Below are positions 15,569 through 24,900 of a stretch of DNA of 64,000 bases, in pieces. Every line of letters begins with the position of its first letter. The first letter of the stretch is position 1. Source of the DNA: Mucilaginibacter yixingensis (GTDB lineage: Bacteria; Bacteroidota; Bacteroidia; Sphingobacteriales; Sphingobacteriaceae); NCBI RefSeq assembly GCF_041080815.1, contig NZ_CP160205.1, positions 558,001-622,000 of the forward strand. The letters run 5' to 3'. The notes under the pieces are model-generated. The model did not search any database and was not told the DNA's origin. It was given only the letters and a program-made list of their open reading frames with translations. Both the position numbers and the translations under genes were made by a program.

Positions 15569-16083
15569 TGTGCGCTGCGATCTATGGTAATAAATTTTGT
15601 TTGGCCGTTATAGCTCAATTTGACAGAATCCCGGAGGTTCTTGATCAACCGTACGTTACCGGCTGACTCCCCTTCCTGCAAACTAACATTGTTGCCATTG
15701 ACCAAGAGAATAGCAATCAGCTTTTTGGAACCGGCGTTTCGGATAAAGCCAGCGTATTTAATGGCGCTCCAGTTTACAGTATTGTTCATCGGTTTAGGAT
15801 TGAATGCCATAGAAACAGGCAAGCTTTTATGTATAGAAAGCACAGCTGTGTCTTTATGCGCTACTGGCGTCGAGCCAAATGGATCAGGATAATTCAATTG
15901 TAAACGAGTGGTGTCCGTCCTTTCGCTATAATCGTCGTAAGGCGTTTTAGCCATTTGTGCCTGCCGCATGACAGCTCCCTCGTCATCGTCATTCTTAGTT
16001 GCAGCCATCACCCTGTAGAGGATAGTGCCCCACACCACCGCCACCAGCGTAATCAGTAAATAATTTAAAGCCTTGTTCTTCAT
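15565..16083 (-). CDS. GspC/PilP-like bitopic membrane protein
   Basis: The 172-aa product has an N-terminal membrane helix (LNYLLITLVAVVWGTILYRVM), a polar linker rich in Asp and Thr, then a small β-domain at residues 105-170 (KYAGFIRNAGSKKLIAILLV, then QEGESAGNVRLIKNLRDSVKLSYNGQTKFITI). This is the layout of GspC homology-region or PilP domains, which connect the inner platform with the secretin. The gene belongs to the minus-strand operon; the secretin itself is at 35.1 kb. Confidence 0.65.
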   Translation of the reverse strand: MKNKALNYLLITLVAVVWGTILYRVMAATKNDDDEGAVMRQAQMAKTPYDDYSERTDTTRLQLNYPDPFGSTPVAHKDTAVLSIHKSLPVSMAFNPKPMNNTVNWSAIKYAGFIRNAGSKKLIAILLVNGNNVSLQEGESAGNVRLIKNLRDSVKLSYNGQTKFITIDRSAQ

Positions 16084-16092
16084 CGTCCCGGT

Positions 16093-17052
16093 TTATTGAA
16101 TCACAAAATGCCGCAATGTACTGGCCTGGCCTTCATTACCGGCCGCATCAATGGCCGACACCTTCCAGTAAATCGTTTCGCCGGTCGTACCAAGGTTAAA
16201 ATTATAGTTGGTAGTGCTCAATGCAACCGGAAAAGTGGAATTATACAAAGTGGTAGAATCCGCACGCAGCACATACAGCTTGTATTTTGTTGCGGTTGTA
16301 GTAGCACTCCATTGCAAACTGGCGGGCAAAGACAAAGACTGGTTATTGGCCGGAGCTGTCAGATTCACTCGGTTCGGTGGAGTGTGATCGTAGGTCATTG
16401 TATTGATAGCGGACCATTGCGCCTGTGCGGTGTCATTTTCGGCACGTACCCGCCATTGATAAGTCTGATCTTTTTGAAAATTAAAATTGAGCTGTTGCGC
16501 CGGTGTTACCTGGTTATAAACCAGGGTGTTTTCATCGGCAAAGCTATTGGTGTCGATTTCCAGCCGGTACTTAGTCGCACCATATAAGGAACCCCACTGA
16601 AAAGCGATAGTCGCCTGATTAGTTAGGAATCCATTAGCAGGGGAAGTTAATTGCACCTTTTGCTGTTTAATGGACGAAAAGAATATGGTGAAGTTACGTC
16701 CAGTAGAAAAAGCGGTTTTTGAGCTACCATTCTCGGCTTGCACTCGCCATTGATAAACACCCGGCTCCAGGTTAATGGAAAATACGTTAGTTTTTACGAC
16801 CGTGTCTAAAACCAGACGCGACACCGAGTCAAACTTTGGCGCTACCACCTGTAAGCGGTAGGTCAACGCGTCGTCTACCTGATCCCACCAAAACTGGACG
16901 TTGTAATTGGCACTCTGGTAATTATTTCCCGGCGCCTCCGGCTGGATTTTACTGCCGCTGATGTCTGATTCAATGAATTCTTTACATGATGACGCCAGCC
17001 CACCTACCAGTACCATCAACATCAAATAATAAGGGATAAGGTTCAATTTCAT
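16093..17052 (-). CDS. Lipoprotein with fibronectin-type-III-like repeats
   Basis: The 319-aa protein begins with a lipoprotein signal (lipobox GGLASSCKE). Three β-sandwich repeats follow, about residues 45-125, 130-222 and 230-318, each with a central W (FWWDQVDDALTYRLQV; FQWGSLYGATKYRLEI; LQWSATTTATKYKLYV) and a YQWRVRAEN or YWKVSAID strand, typical of Fn3-like folds. It should sit in the outer membrane. It is the first gene of the minus-strand secretion operon, so it may be a pilotin or surface adaptor. That role is an inference. Confidence 0.7.
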   Translation of the reverse strand: MKLNLIPYYLMLMVLVGGLASSCKEFIESDISGSKIQPEAPGNNYQSANYNVQFWWDQVDDALTYRLQVVAPKFDSVSRLVLDTVVKTNVFSINLEPGVYQWRVQAENGSSKTAFSTGRNFTIFFSSIKQQKVQLTSPANGFLTNQATIAFQWGSLYGATKYRLEIDTNSFADENTLVYNQVTPAQQLNFNFQKDQTYQWRVRAENDTAQAQWSAINTMTYDHTPPNRVNLTAPANNQSLSLPASLQWSATTTATKYKLYVLRADSTTLYNSTFPVALSTTNYNFNLGTTGETIYWKVSAIDAAGNEGQASTLRHFVIQ

Positions 17053-17180
17053 TTAGAGCAAATTTGCTGATTTAAATTTAAGATAAGAATCCATAGTTTA
17101 ATAAATTTTCGACTATACCTTCTTTCACGGGCGTTCGATTATTTATCGCGGCAATGATGATTTTAAATTAAATCACTGAC

Positions 17181-17211
17181 TTGGTTGTCAAGTTTTAATA
17201 TTTTACCTTCG
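17181..17211 (+). promoter_or_regulatory. Bacteroidota-type promoter for the fibre/RHS genes
   Basis: TTG at 17181-17183 and TACCTTCG at 17204-17211 are 20 bases apart, close to the known Bacteroidota arrangement (TTG, about 19 bases, TAnnTTTG). The start of transcription would be near 17218, leaving a leader of about 145 bases before the ATG at 17364. The 311-bp gap 17053-17363 also must hold the promoter of the divergent secretion operon. Confidence 0.5.
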
Positions 17212-17363
17212 CACACTGATAATATTATAATACAACCAAAACTTAATCACACATTATGCAACCCTTCCATTATATAGTGCTGATTTAATATAGCCACTCC
17301 CAATTTACATCAATCAACAATTATCATTCACGTAATGCCGTTTGCTACGGCCTAAATTTTATC

Positions 17364-18815
17364 ATGAAAAAGTTAGCTTTCTCTTTGCTGGCGATGATGT
17401 TCGCTTTTAATTTCTCCCATGCACAATGGAATAACGGTACTAATATTACGAATAATAATACCGGTTATGTTGGCGTTTCTACAAGTCTATTTGTTTCTGG
17501 AGGTGCTTACCAATATGCGATACCCACCGGTGCACTATTAGTTGGACATTATCCTCAACAGGGTGTCTACATCCCGCCACCAACGCTGCCCTCTTATCAG
17601 CATTCCATTGTTATTGATCAACCCAATGACCGGATCTATATAACGCATGGAAACTCCGATCAGGGTGGTGGTATTCAGCGCCCCGGAGAAAATACGGGTG
17701 AAACGCGATTCTTCAGTTTACCAAATTATAATGCTTCTCAGCCAGGCTATCTGACATTTTACAACAACACAACAGAGAGTATGCGTTTGGTTAATGGTTA
17801 TTTGGGTATTGGCACAGTCTCACCAAGCCAACCACTTTCGGTTAATATAAATGCTAGTGGTAAGGGTATAAGTTTAGGTAATTATAATACTCTTTCCGCT
17901 GGTGGTTTTGCTTTTGTTGGTATTACTGGTGCTGATGGTACTTTTAACGGAGGCAATCTTTCTTCCGGTGATAATGGGTCAACAGGGATGGCAATTGTGC
18001 ACACCAGTGGCGGCCTGGGCAATAGCGCTGAATTAGCTTTCGTAACCCATAATAATGGCTCAGACTCAAGAGAACGGGTGCGCATAGATCGGTTCGGGAA
18101 CGTAGGCATAGGTACGACAACTCCGCAAAAGAGCTTACATGTTGTAGGCACAGGAGCCACACTAGATGGTGGAGACACCTTTCCTTTTTTGGGAGGAGGC
18201 GCCGTTATTCAGGCAAACACAGGTAATCGTTCAACGACTAATGGGGCTCAGTTAGAATTCGCTATTCCTGCAGATGTAAATGGTGGCAATGTTTGGGGAC
18301 AGGCCAGAATCGTTACCATTGGGGACAACAGTCTTGATCATAATGCTACCGGAAAAATGATATTGGGAACGAGGAGAAGCTTCAATAAACTAGGAACAGG
18401 TAATCAATGGTACTATGGAAACGATATTACTATTGACGGTAGCGGCAATGTCGGGATCGGCACAACGACGCCTCGCGAGGCTCTTTCTGTTAATGGGACA
18501 ATACGTTCAAAACAAGTTAAGGTTGAGATTGCCAATTGGCCAGATTTTGTCTTCAAACCCGCCTATAGTCTTAGTCCCCTTTCGGAAGTAAAAGCTTACA
18601 TCGACCAAAACCAGCACTTACCTGAAGTGCCAGCAGCTGCAACAGTGGAGAAAGAAGGGATGGATGTAGCGGAGATGAATAAGATTCTGCTGAAAAAAGT
18701 GGAAGAGCTAACGCTGTATCTGATTGAAAAGGATAAGGAGATTGATTCCCAAAAGAAGAAGGATCTGGATTTAGAAGCACGTTTAAGTCAACTTGAAAAG
18801 CTAATAAAGAAATAA
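17364..18815 (+). CDS. Secreted fibre-like protein with GIGT repeats and conserved C-terminal coil
   Basis: The 483-aa product has a signal peptide (to SHAQ), a β-rich body with recurring turn motifs (LGIGTVSP, NVGIGTTTP twice) typical of phage-tail-fibre-like β-structures, and a conserved C-terminus. That end has FVFKPAYSLSPLSEVKAYIDQ, then HLPEVPAA, EMNKILLKKVEELTLY and a coiled coil of about 40 residues. This C-terminus is common in Bacteroidota surface proteins that accompany YD-repeat genes and resembles the coil of tail-fibre chaperone regions, though without the Ser-Lys peptidase S74 motif. It probably forms an extracellular trimeric fibre. It is divergent from the secretion operon. 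Confidence 0.7.
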   Translation: MKKLAFSLLAMMFAFNFSHAQWNNGTNITNNNTGYVGVSTSLFVSGGAYQYAIPTGALLVGHYPQQGVYIPPPTLPSYQHSIVIDQPNDRIYITHGNSDQGGGIQRPGENTGETRFFSLPNYNASQPGYLTFYNNTTESMRLVNGYLGIGTVSPSQPLSVNINASGKGISLGNYNTLSAGGFAFVGITGADGTFNGGNLSSGDNGSTGMAIVHTSGGLGNSAELAFVTHNNGSDSRERVRIDRFGNVGIGTTTPQKSLHVVGTGATLDGGDTFPFLGGGAVIQANTGNRSTTNGAQLEFAIPADVNGGNVWGQARIVTIGDNSLDHNATGKMILGTRRSFNKLGTGNQWYYGNDITIDGSGNVGIGTTTPREALSVNGTIRSKQVKVEIANWPDFVFKPAYSLSPLSEVKAYIDQNQHLPEVPAAATVEKEGMDVAEMNKILLKKVEELTLYLIEKDKEIDSQKKKDLDLEARLSQLEKLIKK

Positions 18816-18905
18816 ATATGATTTTTCAACTACGCAACAATAGTTGAGTCTTCGCTTTGTTGGTTCTGTTTTTAGTGAGCTATATTCCTGTCGCAAGAGC
18901 GTAAA

Positions 18906-19405
18906 ATGGTGTTTCCTCATTGCCGCAGTCAGTACCCCCATCACCTACTACCGGCTCTCTCGGTAAGTTTGATGACGTGCCTCTTCGTTACTATACAGGA
19001 ACACATGACATGTCCATTCCTTTTTATGAAATTAAAACAAAAGATCTTTCCGTCCCCATTACCTTATCGTATGATGTCAATGCTTAAAGGTTGGGCAGGA
19101 CGCCAGTTGGATGGGATTAAATCGGTCGCTCTTTGTTGGTGGTTTAGTTTCACGTATAATTCGAGGGAATGAAGATTTTACAGGGGCTTTGGGGTTCTTA
19201 TGATTATGCACAATTGCCAAATACCTCATACTCGCCCACTGAATGGCCTACAACAAGCTAGTATTACCTTGAAGTTCAAAATGGGAAGAGGACTTATTAT
19301 TTTATCTTTTTCGATCAAACGTTTATCTTTGGTCACAAATCATACCTTAATTTTATCACGATGAAAGAAAATTCTATTGACCCAATCCTTGAGTTGATCG
19401 TTAGT
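18906..19405 (+). pseudogene. Relic of the N-terminal part of a YD-repeat (RHS) gene
   Basis: Several short frames together spell the conserved start of the YD-repeat proteins found intact nearby: SLGKFDDVPLRYYTGTHDMS followed by IPFYEIKTKDLSVPITLSYD in one frame, then VGGLVSRIIRGNEDFTG in another. The intact proteins have a similar order (IQVPLYQITSGKLSLPVSIT, then GGVLTK). Stops and frame changes interrupt it. It fills most of the 650-base gap between the two fibre genes. Confidence 0.65.
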
Positions 19406-19465
19406 TAATATCGCTGCCCCCCAAGCTTAACCTTACAATAAAGCCTTTTTTAGCCACAACTTATC

Positions 19466-20722
19466 ATGAAAAAATTAGTTTTCTCTTTATTGGCGATGTC
19501 ATTCGCTTGTAGTTCTACTTATGCCCAAAATACATTTCCGGCGAGTGGGAGTGCAGGTATCGGTACAACCAATCCGACCGTAGGTGCGTTACAGATCAAC
19601 GCGCCGGACAAGACCGTATCATCAGCGATCGCCATCAGGCAGAGCAACAATCCAGCATATGGCTTCGACCTGGCATTAGATCAGCTTGTTGATGGGAAAG
19701 GTTATATCTATGGTGTCTCTAATAATACAAAGACCTCTTTGATCGAATTCGACCGGACAGCCAGCGTGGTGCGATTGCCCAATCTGGCCCTAGGTACAGG
19801 AACTCCGGCAGGGCGTTTCGACATTGCTGCTTTATCTGGGGGGCAGCATTCAACAGGTATTATACACTCATCTGGTTCCCAGGCTTGGGGGCATACGCTC
19901 ATACTTGCTACAGACGCCGCTAATGGGGACGATGCCAGATTACTCTTTAGCTACCGAAATAAAGCGAAACAATGGGGAATAGGCGGACAATATTCGTCCA
20001 CCCGCTTTAGTATTTGGGAGGACTGTGGAGACGGTTTTATTGGTTCGACATACGGTGCTGAACGTTTGACCGTAGCCAGCGGTGGTAACGTAGGTATAGC
20101 CACCTCAACGCCGATCTCTCTTTTTCAGGTCGACGGCGGTCAGGCCAAAGCTTGTATCGGTGATGCTGGTGGAGCGGATCTGAAATATGGTACCAGTTAT
20201 TTGGGCTTCAATGCCGGGCGAAGCGGAAGCAATTGGACGATCAACGGTGATAATGTACATAATGGTGCTGGCGTGATCTATTCAACAATAGAAGGTGAGA
20301 TCTTATTCGCGCCCATCGGTTCAACAGCGGGTAGTGATAAAACGTTGACCGATGCCAATATAGCAAGTGCCATCAACTTTAAGATCACACCAACGGGAAC
20401 TTACGCTAAGAAAATAACGGTACAGACGACCGGCTTTCCCGACTATGTATTCAAACCGACCTACAAGCTACGCCCGCTTTCAGAAGTAAAGACCTATATC
20501 GATCAAAATCAGCATTTGCCCGAAGTGCCAGCTGCAGCGACCGTTGAGAAAGAAGGAATGGACATTGCTGAAATGAACAAGTTACTGTTGAAGAAAGTTG
20601 AAGAATTGACACTCTACCTGGTCCAACAGAATGGCCGGCTTGACGAGCAGCAGAAATTATTAAAAGAGCAGCAGCAGCAGATCAAAAAGCTGACCGACCA
20701 AGGTCAGCATGCTCGTAAATAA
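19466..20722 (+). CDS. Second secreted fibre-like protein
   Basis: The 418-aa product has the same plan as the 483-aa protein upstream: a nearly identical signal peptide (MKKLVFSLLAMSFACSSTYAQ), a β-rich body with GIGTTNP and NVGIATSTP motifs, and the same C-terminal block (FVFKPTYKLRPLSEVKTYID, HLPEVPAA, EMNKLLLKKVEELTLYL) with a Gln-rich coiled coil. The bodies are unrelated at a glance, so these are diverged fibres with a shared end module. That end may be the part recognised by a common partner or the export machine. Confidence 0.7.
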   Translation: MKKLVFSLLAMSFACSSTYAQNTFPASGSAGIGTTNPTVGALQINAPDKTVSSAIAIRQSNNPAYGFDLALDQLVDGKGYIYGVSNNTKTSLIEFDRTASVVRLPNLALGTGTPAGRFDIAALSGGQHSTGIIHSSGSQAWGHTLILATDAANGDDARLLFSYRNKAKQWGIGGQYSSTRFSIWEDCGDGFIGSTYGAERLTVASGGNVGIATSTPISLFQVDGGQAKACIGDAGGADLKYGTSYLGFNAGRSGSNWTINGDNVHNGAGVIYSTIEGEILFAPIGSTAGSDKTLTDANIASAINFKITPTGTYAKKITVQTTGFPDYVFKPTYKLRPLSEVKTYIDQNQHLPEVPAAATVEKEGMDIAEMNKLLLKKVEELTLYLVQQNGRLDEQQKLLKEQQQQIKKLTDQGQHARK

Positions 20723-20848
20723 AACCAATGATCTTACCTACAGAAGCGATCATGTATTCGGAAGGATACAGTCGACTTTGGTACCTTATTGTGCCCTGAT
20801 AATGCTCAATTCATCTTAAAAAGTAGCAAAAATCTCAAATTTTAAATA

Positions 20849-21412
20849 ATGTCAAAAACTGTTAACGACCGACTGTCTAAACTGCTTGTACAAGCTTATT
20901 TTGTGCTTATCACTGTTGCTGTTCTATACCTGTTGTATGGACATTTTTTTCAGGCCGATAAGATCGCCTATGTAGATTCAGGAAAAATACTTAATGAGTA
21001 TAAAGGCGCAGTCACCGCAAAAAAAGAATACCAATCCAAAGCGAAAGTTTGGCAGGCCAATATAGATACACTGACGGAAAGGGTAAAAAGCTCGATCGCT
21101 AATTATGAAAAGACACTTGCAAAAATGTCGCCTAAGGAGCAAGCCTTGGCAAAAGAGCTGATCCAAACCAAACAGAAACAATTGACAGACTATCAAAAGG
21201 CGATACAGGATAATGCAAGGGCAGAAGATACAAAGCTGACGCAAAGAGTTGTCGCTGACGTTAACAGTTTTCTACTTGATTATGGCAAAAGGAATCATTA
21301 CAAAATGATACTGATCGCTAATCAATCAGGAACGATCGCTTACGCCAGAGAGGGACTGGATATTACCGCATCAGTATTAGATGAGTTAAATTCTGGTTAT
21401 GCTTCAAAATAG
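20849..21412 (+). CDS. OmpH/Skp-like periplasmic chaperone with membrane anchor
   Basis: A 187-aa protein. A membrane anchor at residues 15-34 (AYFVLITVAVLYLLYGHFF) is followed by IAYVDSGKILNEYKGAVTAK, the typical start of OmpH/Skp proteins, a long helical hairpin (residues 65-150), and a C-terminal β-part (YKMILIANQSGTIAYAREGLDIT). Skp-like proteins hold unfolded outer-membrane or secreted proteins in the periplasm. The retained anchor, in place of a cleaved signal, is less usual. The next gene starts inside its last codons, and the large RHS gene follows, so it may be a dedicated chaperone for the RHS proteins. Confidence 0.75.
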   Translation: MSKTVNDRLSKLLVQAYFVLITVAVLYLLYGHFFQADKIAYVDSGKILNEYKGAVTAKKEYQSKAKVWQANIDTLTERVKSSIANYEKTLAKMSPKEQALAKELIQTKQKQLTDYQKAIQDNARAEDTKLTQRVVADVNSFLLDYGKRNHYKMILIANQSGTIAYAREGLDITASVLDELNSGYASK

Positions 21413-21971
21413 AAGATCGGTATTACTAGTTCATCTGATATTAGGGTGCTTTTTTTTCTCATGTTCCAGGTCACCTCAAAATAAAGCTGAATTGTTAGCT
21501 TATGTAAATGATCCAGCTAATGGATTAACCAAGAATACGCAGATGGACGGTGTTAAAATATCTTTAGCCTATCGTCCAAAACAATTGGCGCCTTCATGGC
21601 GAACAACGGTGTCAGGTAGGCCTTGTTGTTTCCTATTAGGACTGTCAAAGAATAATAAAGAATTGCTGAGGCAATTATCTTATAATGAGTATAGTGACCT
21701 GGTGCAGATACTATCTTTCAGAATCAGTGATTTTATAGCATTGGTTCCTGACGGCAAAAAGCCGGTCAGCCCTATGACTTGCTACTTTTTACAGACGTAC
21801 GGTACAACCACCGCCAACCAGGTATTGATCGTTTTTGATGAAAGGGACCTGGAGCGTTGTCGTCGATTTAAAATACTAATAAAAGAATTCGGATTAAATA
21901 TAGGAAGTCTTTGCTTTGAGTTCGAGCAGAAAGACATTACTGCAATTTCAACTTTAAAAATAACATCATAA
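21399..21971 (+). CDS. Lipoprotein of unknown function upstream of RHS genes
   Basis: The 190-aa product has a lipoprotein signal (VHLILGCFFFSCSRS). The body is α/β with the sequence VKISLAYRPKQLAPSW, common in small Bacteroidota lipoproteins next to YD-repeat genes, and a C-terminal IVFDERDLERCRRFKILI segment. I recognise no catalytic motif. It overlaps the OmpH-like gene by 14 bases and ends 10 bases before the RHS gene, so the three are one transcription unit. A role in RHS export or anchoring is inferred from context. Confidence 0.6.
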   Translation: MLQNRRSVLLVHLILGCFFFSCSRSPQNKAELLAYVNDPANGLTKNTQMDGVKISLAYRPKQLAPSWRTTVSGRPCCFLLGLSKNNKELLRQLSYNEYSDLVQILSFRISDFIALVPDGKKPVSPMTCYFLQTYGTTTANQVLIVFDERDLERCRRFKILIKEFGLNIGSLCFEFEQKDITAISTLKITS

Positions 21972-21981
21972 ACTAAACCTT

Positions 21982-24900
21982 ATGTATGCCTTTCGAAAAA
22001 TGAAGCCTGGTCAAAGAAAAGCTATTGCCATTTTTTTTGCCTTGCTGATTGTTAATCAATTTCTATTTCCCTGTGTCGCCTTGGCGTTAACAGCGGGGCC
22101 CACAGCGCCGGAAGCAACGAACTTCGAACCGGTCGACACGACCGATATGGTAAATCCGTTAACCGGAGATTTCACTTATTCTATGCCATTGCTAGAGGTT
22201 CCGGGGCCAGAGGGTGGCTATCCGTTGGCTTTAGCTTATCATGCCGGTATTCAGCCTAATGAAGAGGCTTCCTGGGTTGGGTTGGGTTGGACACTTAATC
22301 CAGGAGCTATCGCCAGAAATGTTAATGGCTATGCAGATGATTGGAATTCCGTGCAAGGAGTGCAAAGAACTTACTGGAGTGGAGGAAATACCAAAACTTT
22401 TGGGGTCGATGTAGGGATCGGTGAGGGGCCTGTAAGTGTTAATTTCGGATTGTCCTTTGCTCAAGATACCTATAAAGGTTTTGGTGTAGGATATTCTTTA
22501 GGAGCCACGGCTGGTATGAAAAATAGCCCATTTCGAGTTGGAGTAAGAGTGGACGTAACCCCATATGGACAAGAATATGTAGGGACAAGTATCGGTATAG
22601 TAAGTGGAAAGACCGATGAAGGGTTATTCGCTAGTGCCGATCTGGGGATCTCGACCAATTTTAAAAGCGTAAGTGCTGGGGTATCCGGAGGTATCAACGT
22701 GAGTGACGGTAGTACTACCCGATCGCTTTTAGGGGCCTCTATCGGATCAAATGGTCGAGGGACCTCAGGAGGTTTCAGCGTTGGCGGTGCATCCGTATCG
22801 GTGAGCAATGCTAATGCTGGGAAAATTCAAACAGAGTCTTCCGGATTTGGTTTTACATTGCCTCTACCGGGGTTTAGCGTCGGGGTCAGTTATAATTATG
22901 AGCGATATTGGTCGGATGAAACGGCAACCGTCTCGACGAACGGAGCACTGCACAATGTTGATCCATCAACGCTGGTAAGTAGTAATTTTTTTGATAACAA
23001 TGCCTTTGATACTTATAGGTTGTTGAACGACCGACAGACAAATATCGTTGATAATCCTGATCCTGATCGTATCGTAGGGGGGACCTACCCGAGCTTTGAT
23101 GATTATGTCGTTACTGCCCAAGGTTTGAGCGGGAATATACGGCCCTATGCATTCCAAAATATTTTGTACAATCAAAACAAAAAGAATAATCAAGATCCAC
23201 AGAACGACGTAGTGCAAAATGTTACGAATGTGGTCAATATATCTACTAAAACAAATTATCAGTTCAGATTTATTAAGGACTTTTCAAATAAATACACACA
23301 AGATCCGAGTTATGATCCATCTGGGGCTGTCGTATTTGATACAGCTCCTAAGTATGGTGAGGCCGCTAATGACGGGGGGTATAATTCCAGCACTAACCAG
23401 TTGGAAGGATCTCGACATATAGAATACTTTACCAATCAAGAGATCGCTGACGCAGCGGCTAACCCCAATTCTACTAATCGTGTTAAGACATTGGGTTTTT
23501 TACAAGCCCATGCCACAGGGTTCGTGCGTAATCATGATGGACAGATCGGTGGATTTATGATCACGAACGAGAGCGGTGTAACTTATCATTATGCGTTACC
23601 CGCTTATAGTTCGAATGAATTGGTACATACGGAAAAGGTCGATCAAAGTGGAGGCTATCGCTTTAACGATTTGCAGAAGACAGGCGCTTATGCTTATACG
23701 TGGTATCTTACAGCTATTACCGGACCAGACTATGTAGACGTTGATAACGATGGACAAGCTGACAATAATGATTGGGGGTATTGGGTTTCTTTTGAATATG
23801 GAAAATGGACAGGAGATTATACATGGAGAAACCCATCTGAAGGATTTCACAAAGATCTGGATAATCAATTTCAAAGTTATTCTACCGGGAAAAAGGAAGT
23901 ATATTATCTGGATGCTGCTAAGACCAGAACTCATACCGCCTTATTTGTAAAGGAGATACGCGCAGACGGAAAATCATTAGGTTCTAATGGATATGATGTG
24001 CCAACCCCGGGGCGTACAGATGTTTGCCCTAGAGCGACCCTGAGGTTAAATAATATTTTGCTGTTGCAGAACGATCAATTCACTACATCTACAGATGCTA
24101 TTCGGTCGGCGTCGACAGTTTACGACTGGTCGCAGGAACGTCCCGTCAGCGGTGTATATGATTATACTCATTTCGGACATAACATTATTGATATCCATGA
24201 TATCGAACAGTTGAGTGAAAATCTGAACCAGAAGTGCTTACGGCGTATTCAATTTAATTACGATTATTCATTATGTCCTGGAGTGGTCAACAGTTATGAT
24301 CCTAGTGGACAAGTGTATAGTACGTCTCCCGCGTCTATTCCATCTGATCCGACAAAATTAGGTAAGTCAACGCTACTGTCCGTTGATCTTCAGGGCAAAG
24401 GTGGAGCTGAAACGATCCCTCCGGTTCAATTTGAATATGATCTGGATCCCAATGATGTGAATAATACCGATATACTGATCGCTAATCAGCCAAGCGGGAG
24501 ATCAGGTACGATAACAGCGGGGAATATTACTAATAGGTTTCAGGAGGGCGATATATTGACCTTTACTTCTAATAATGTAAAATACTATTGCACATTATTA
24601 AAAGATACAGGCAACGGCAATTTTAATGTTTTGTATTTAGATAAGATCCCGACCAGTGCGGTAGGGCCTTTAATTGCTTATAAAACAAAGAACCCGCCTT
24701 ACAATAAGGATGCCTTTGACCTTTGGGGGGCTTACAAGTCTGATTACATCGGGTCCGACAATGAGAACCTCTCCAGGATCACCACTAAAATATCTAATCT
24801 CTCTGCCGACGTTTGGTCTTTGAGAAAGATCAAGTCAAGTATTGGAGCAGAGATCAATGTGAACTATGAAGGAGACACCTATAATCGGTCGGTTTTGAAC

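Noticed and set aside
18815..18906. Peptidase S74 chaperone end on the fibre proteins
   Set aside because: The C-termini have a coiled coil but I do not see the Ser-Lys catalytic pair of S74, so self-cleavage is not supported.
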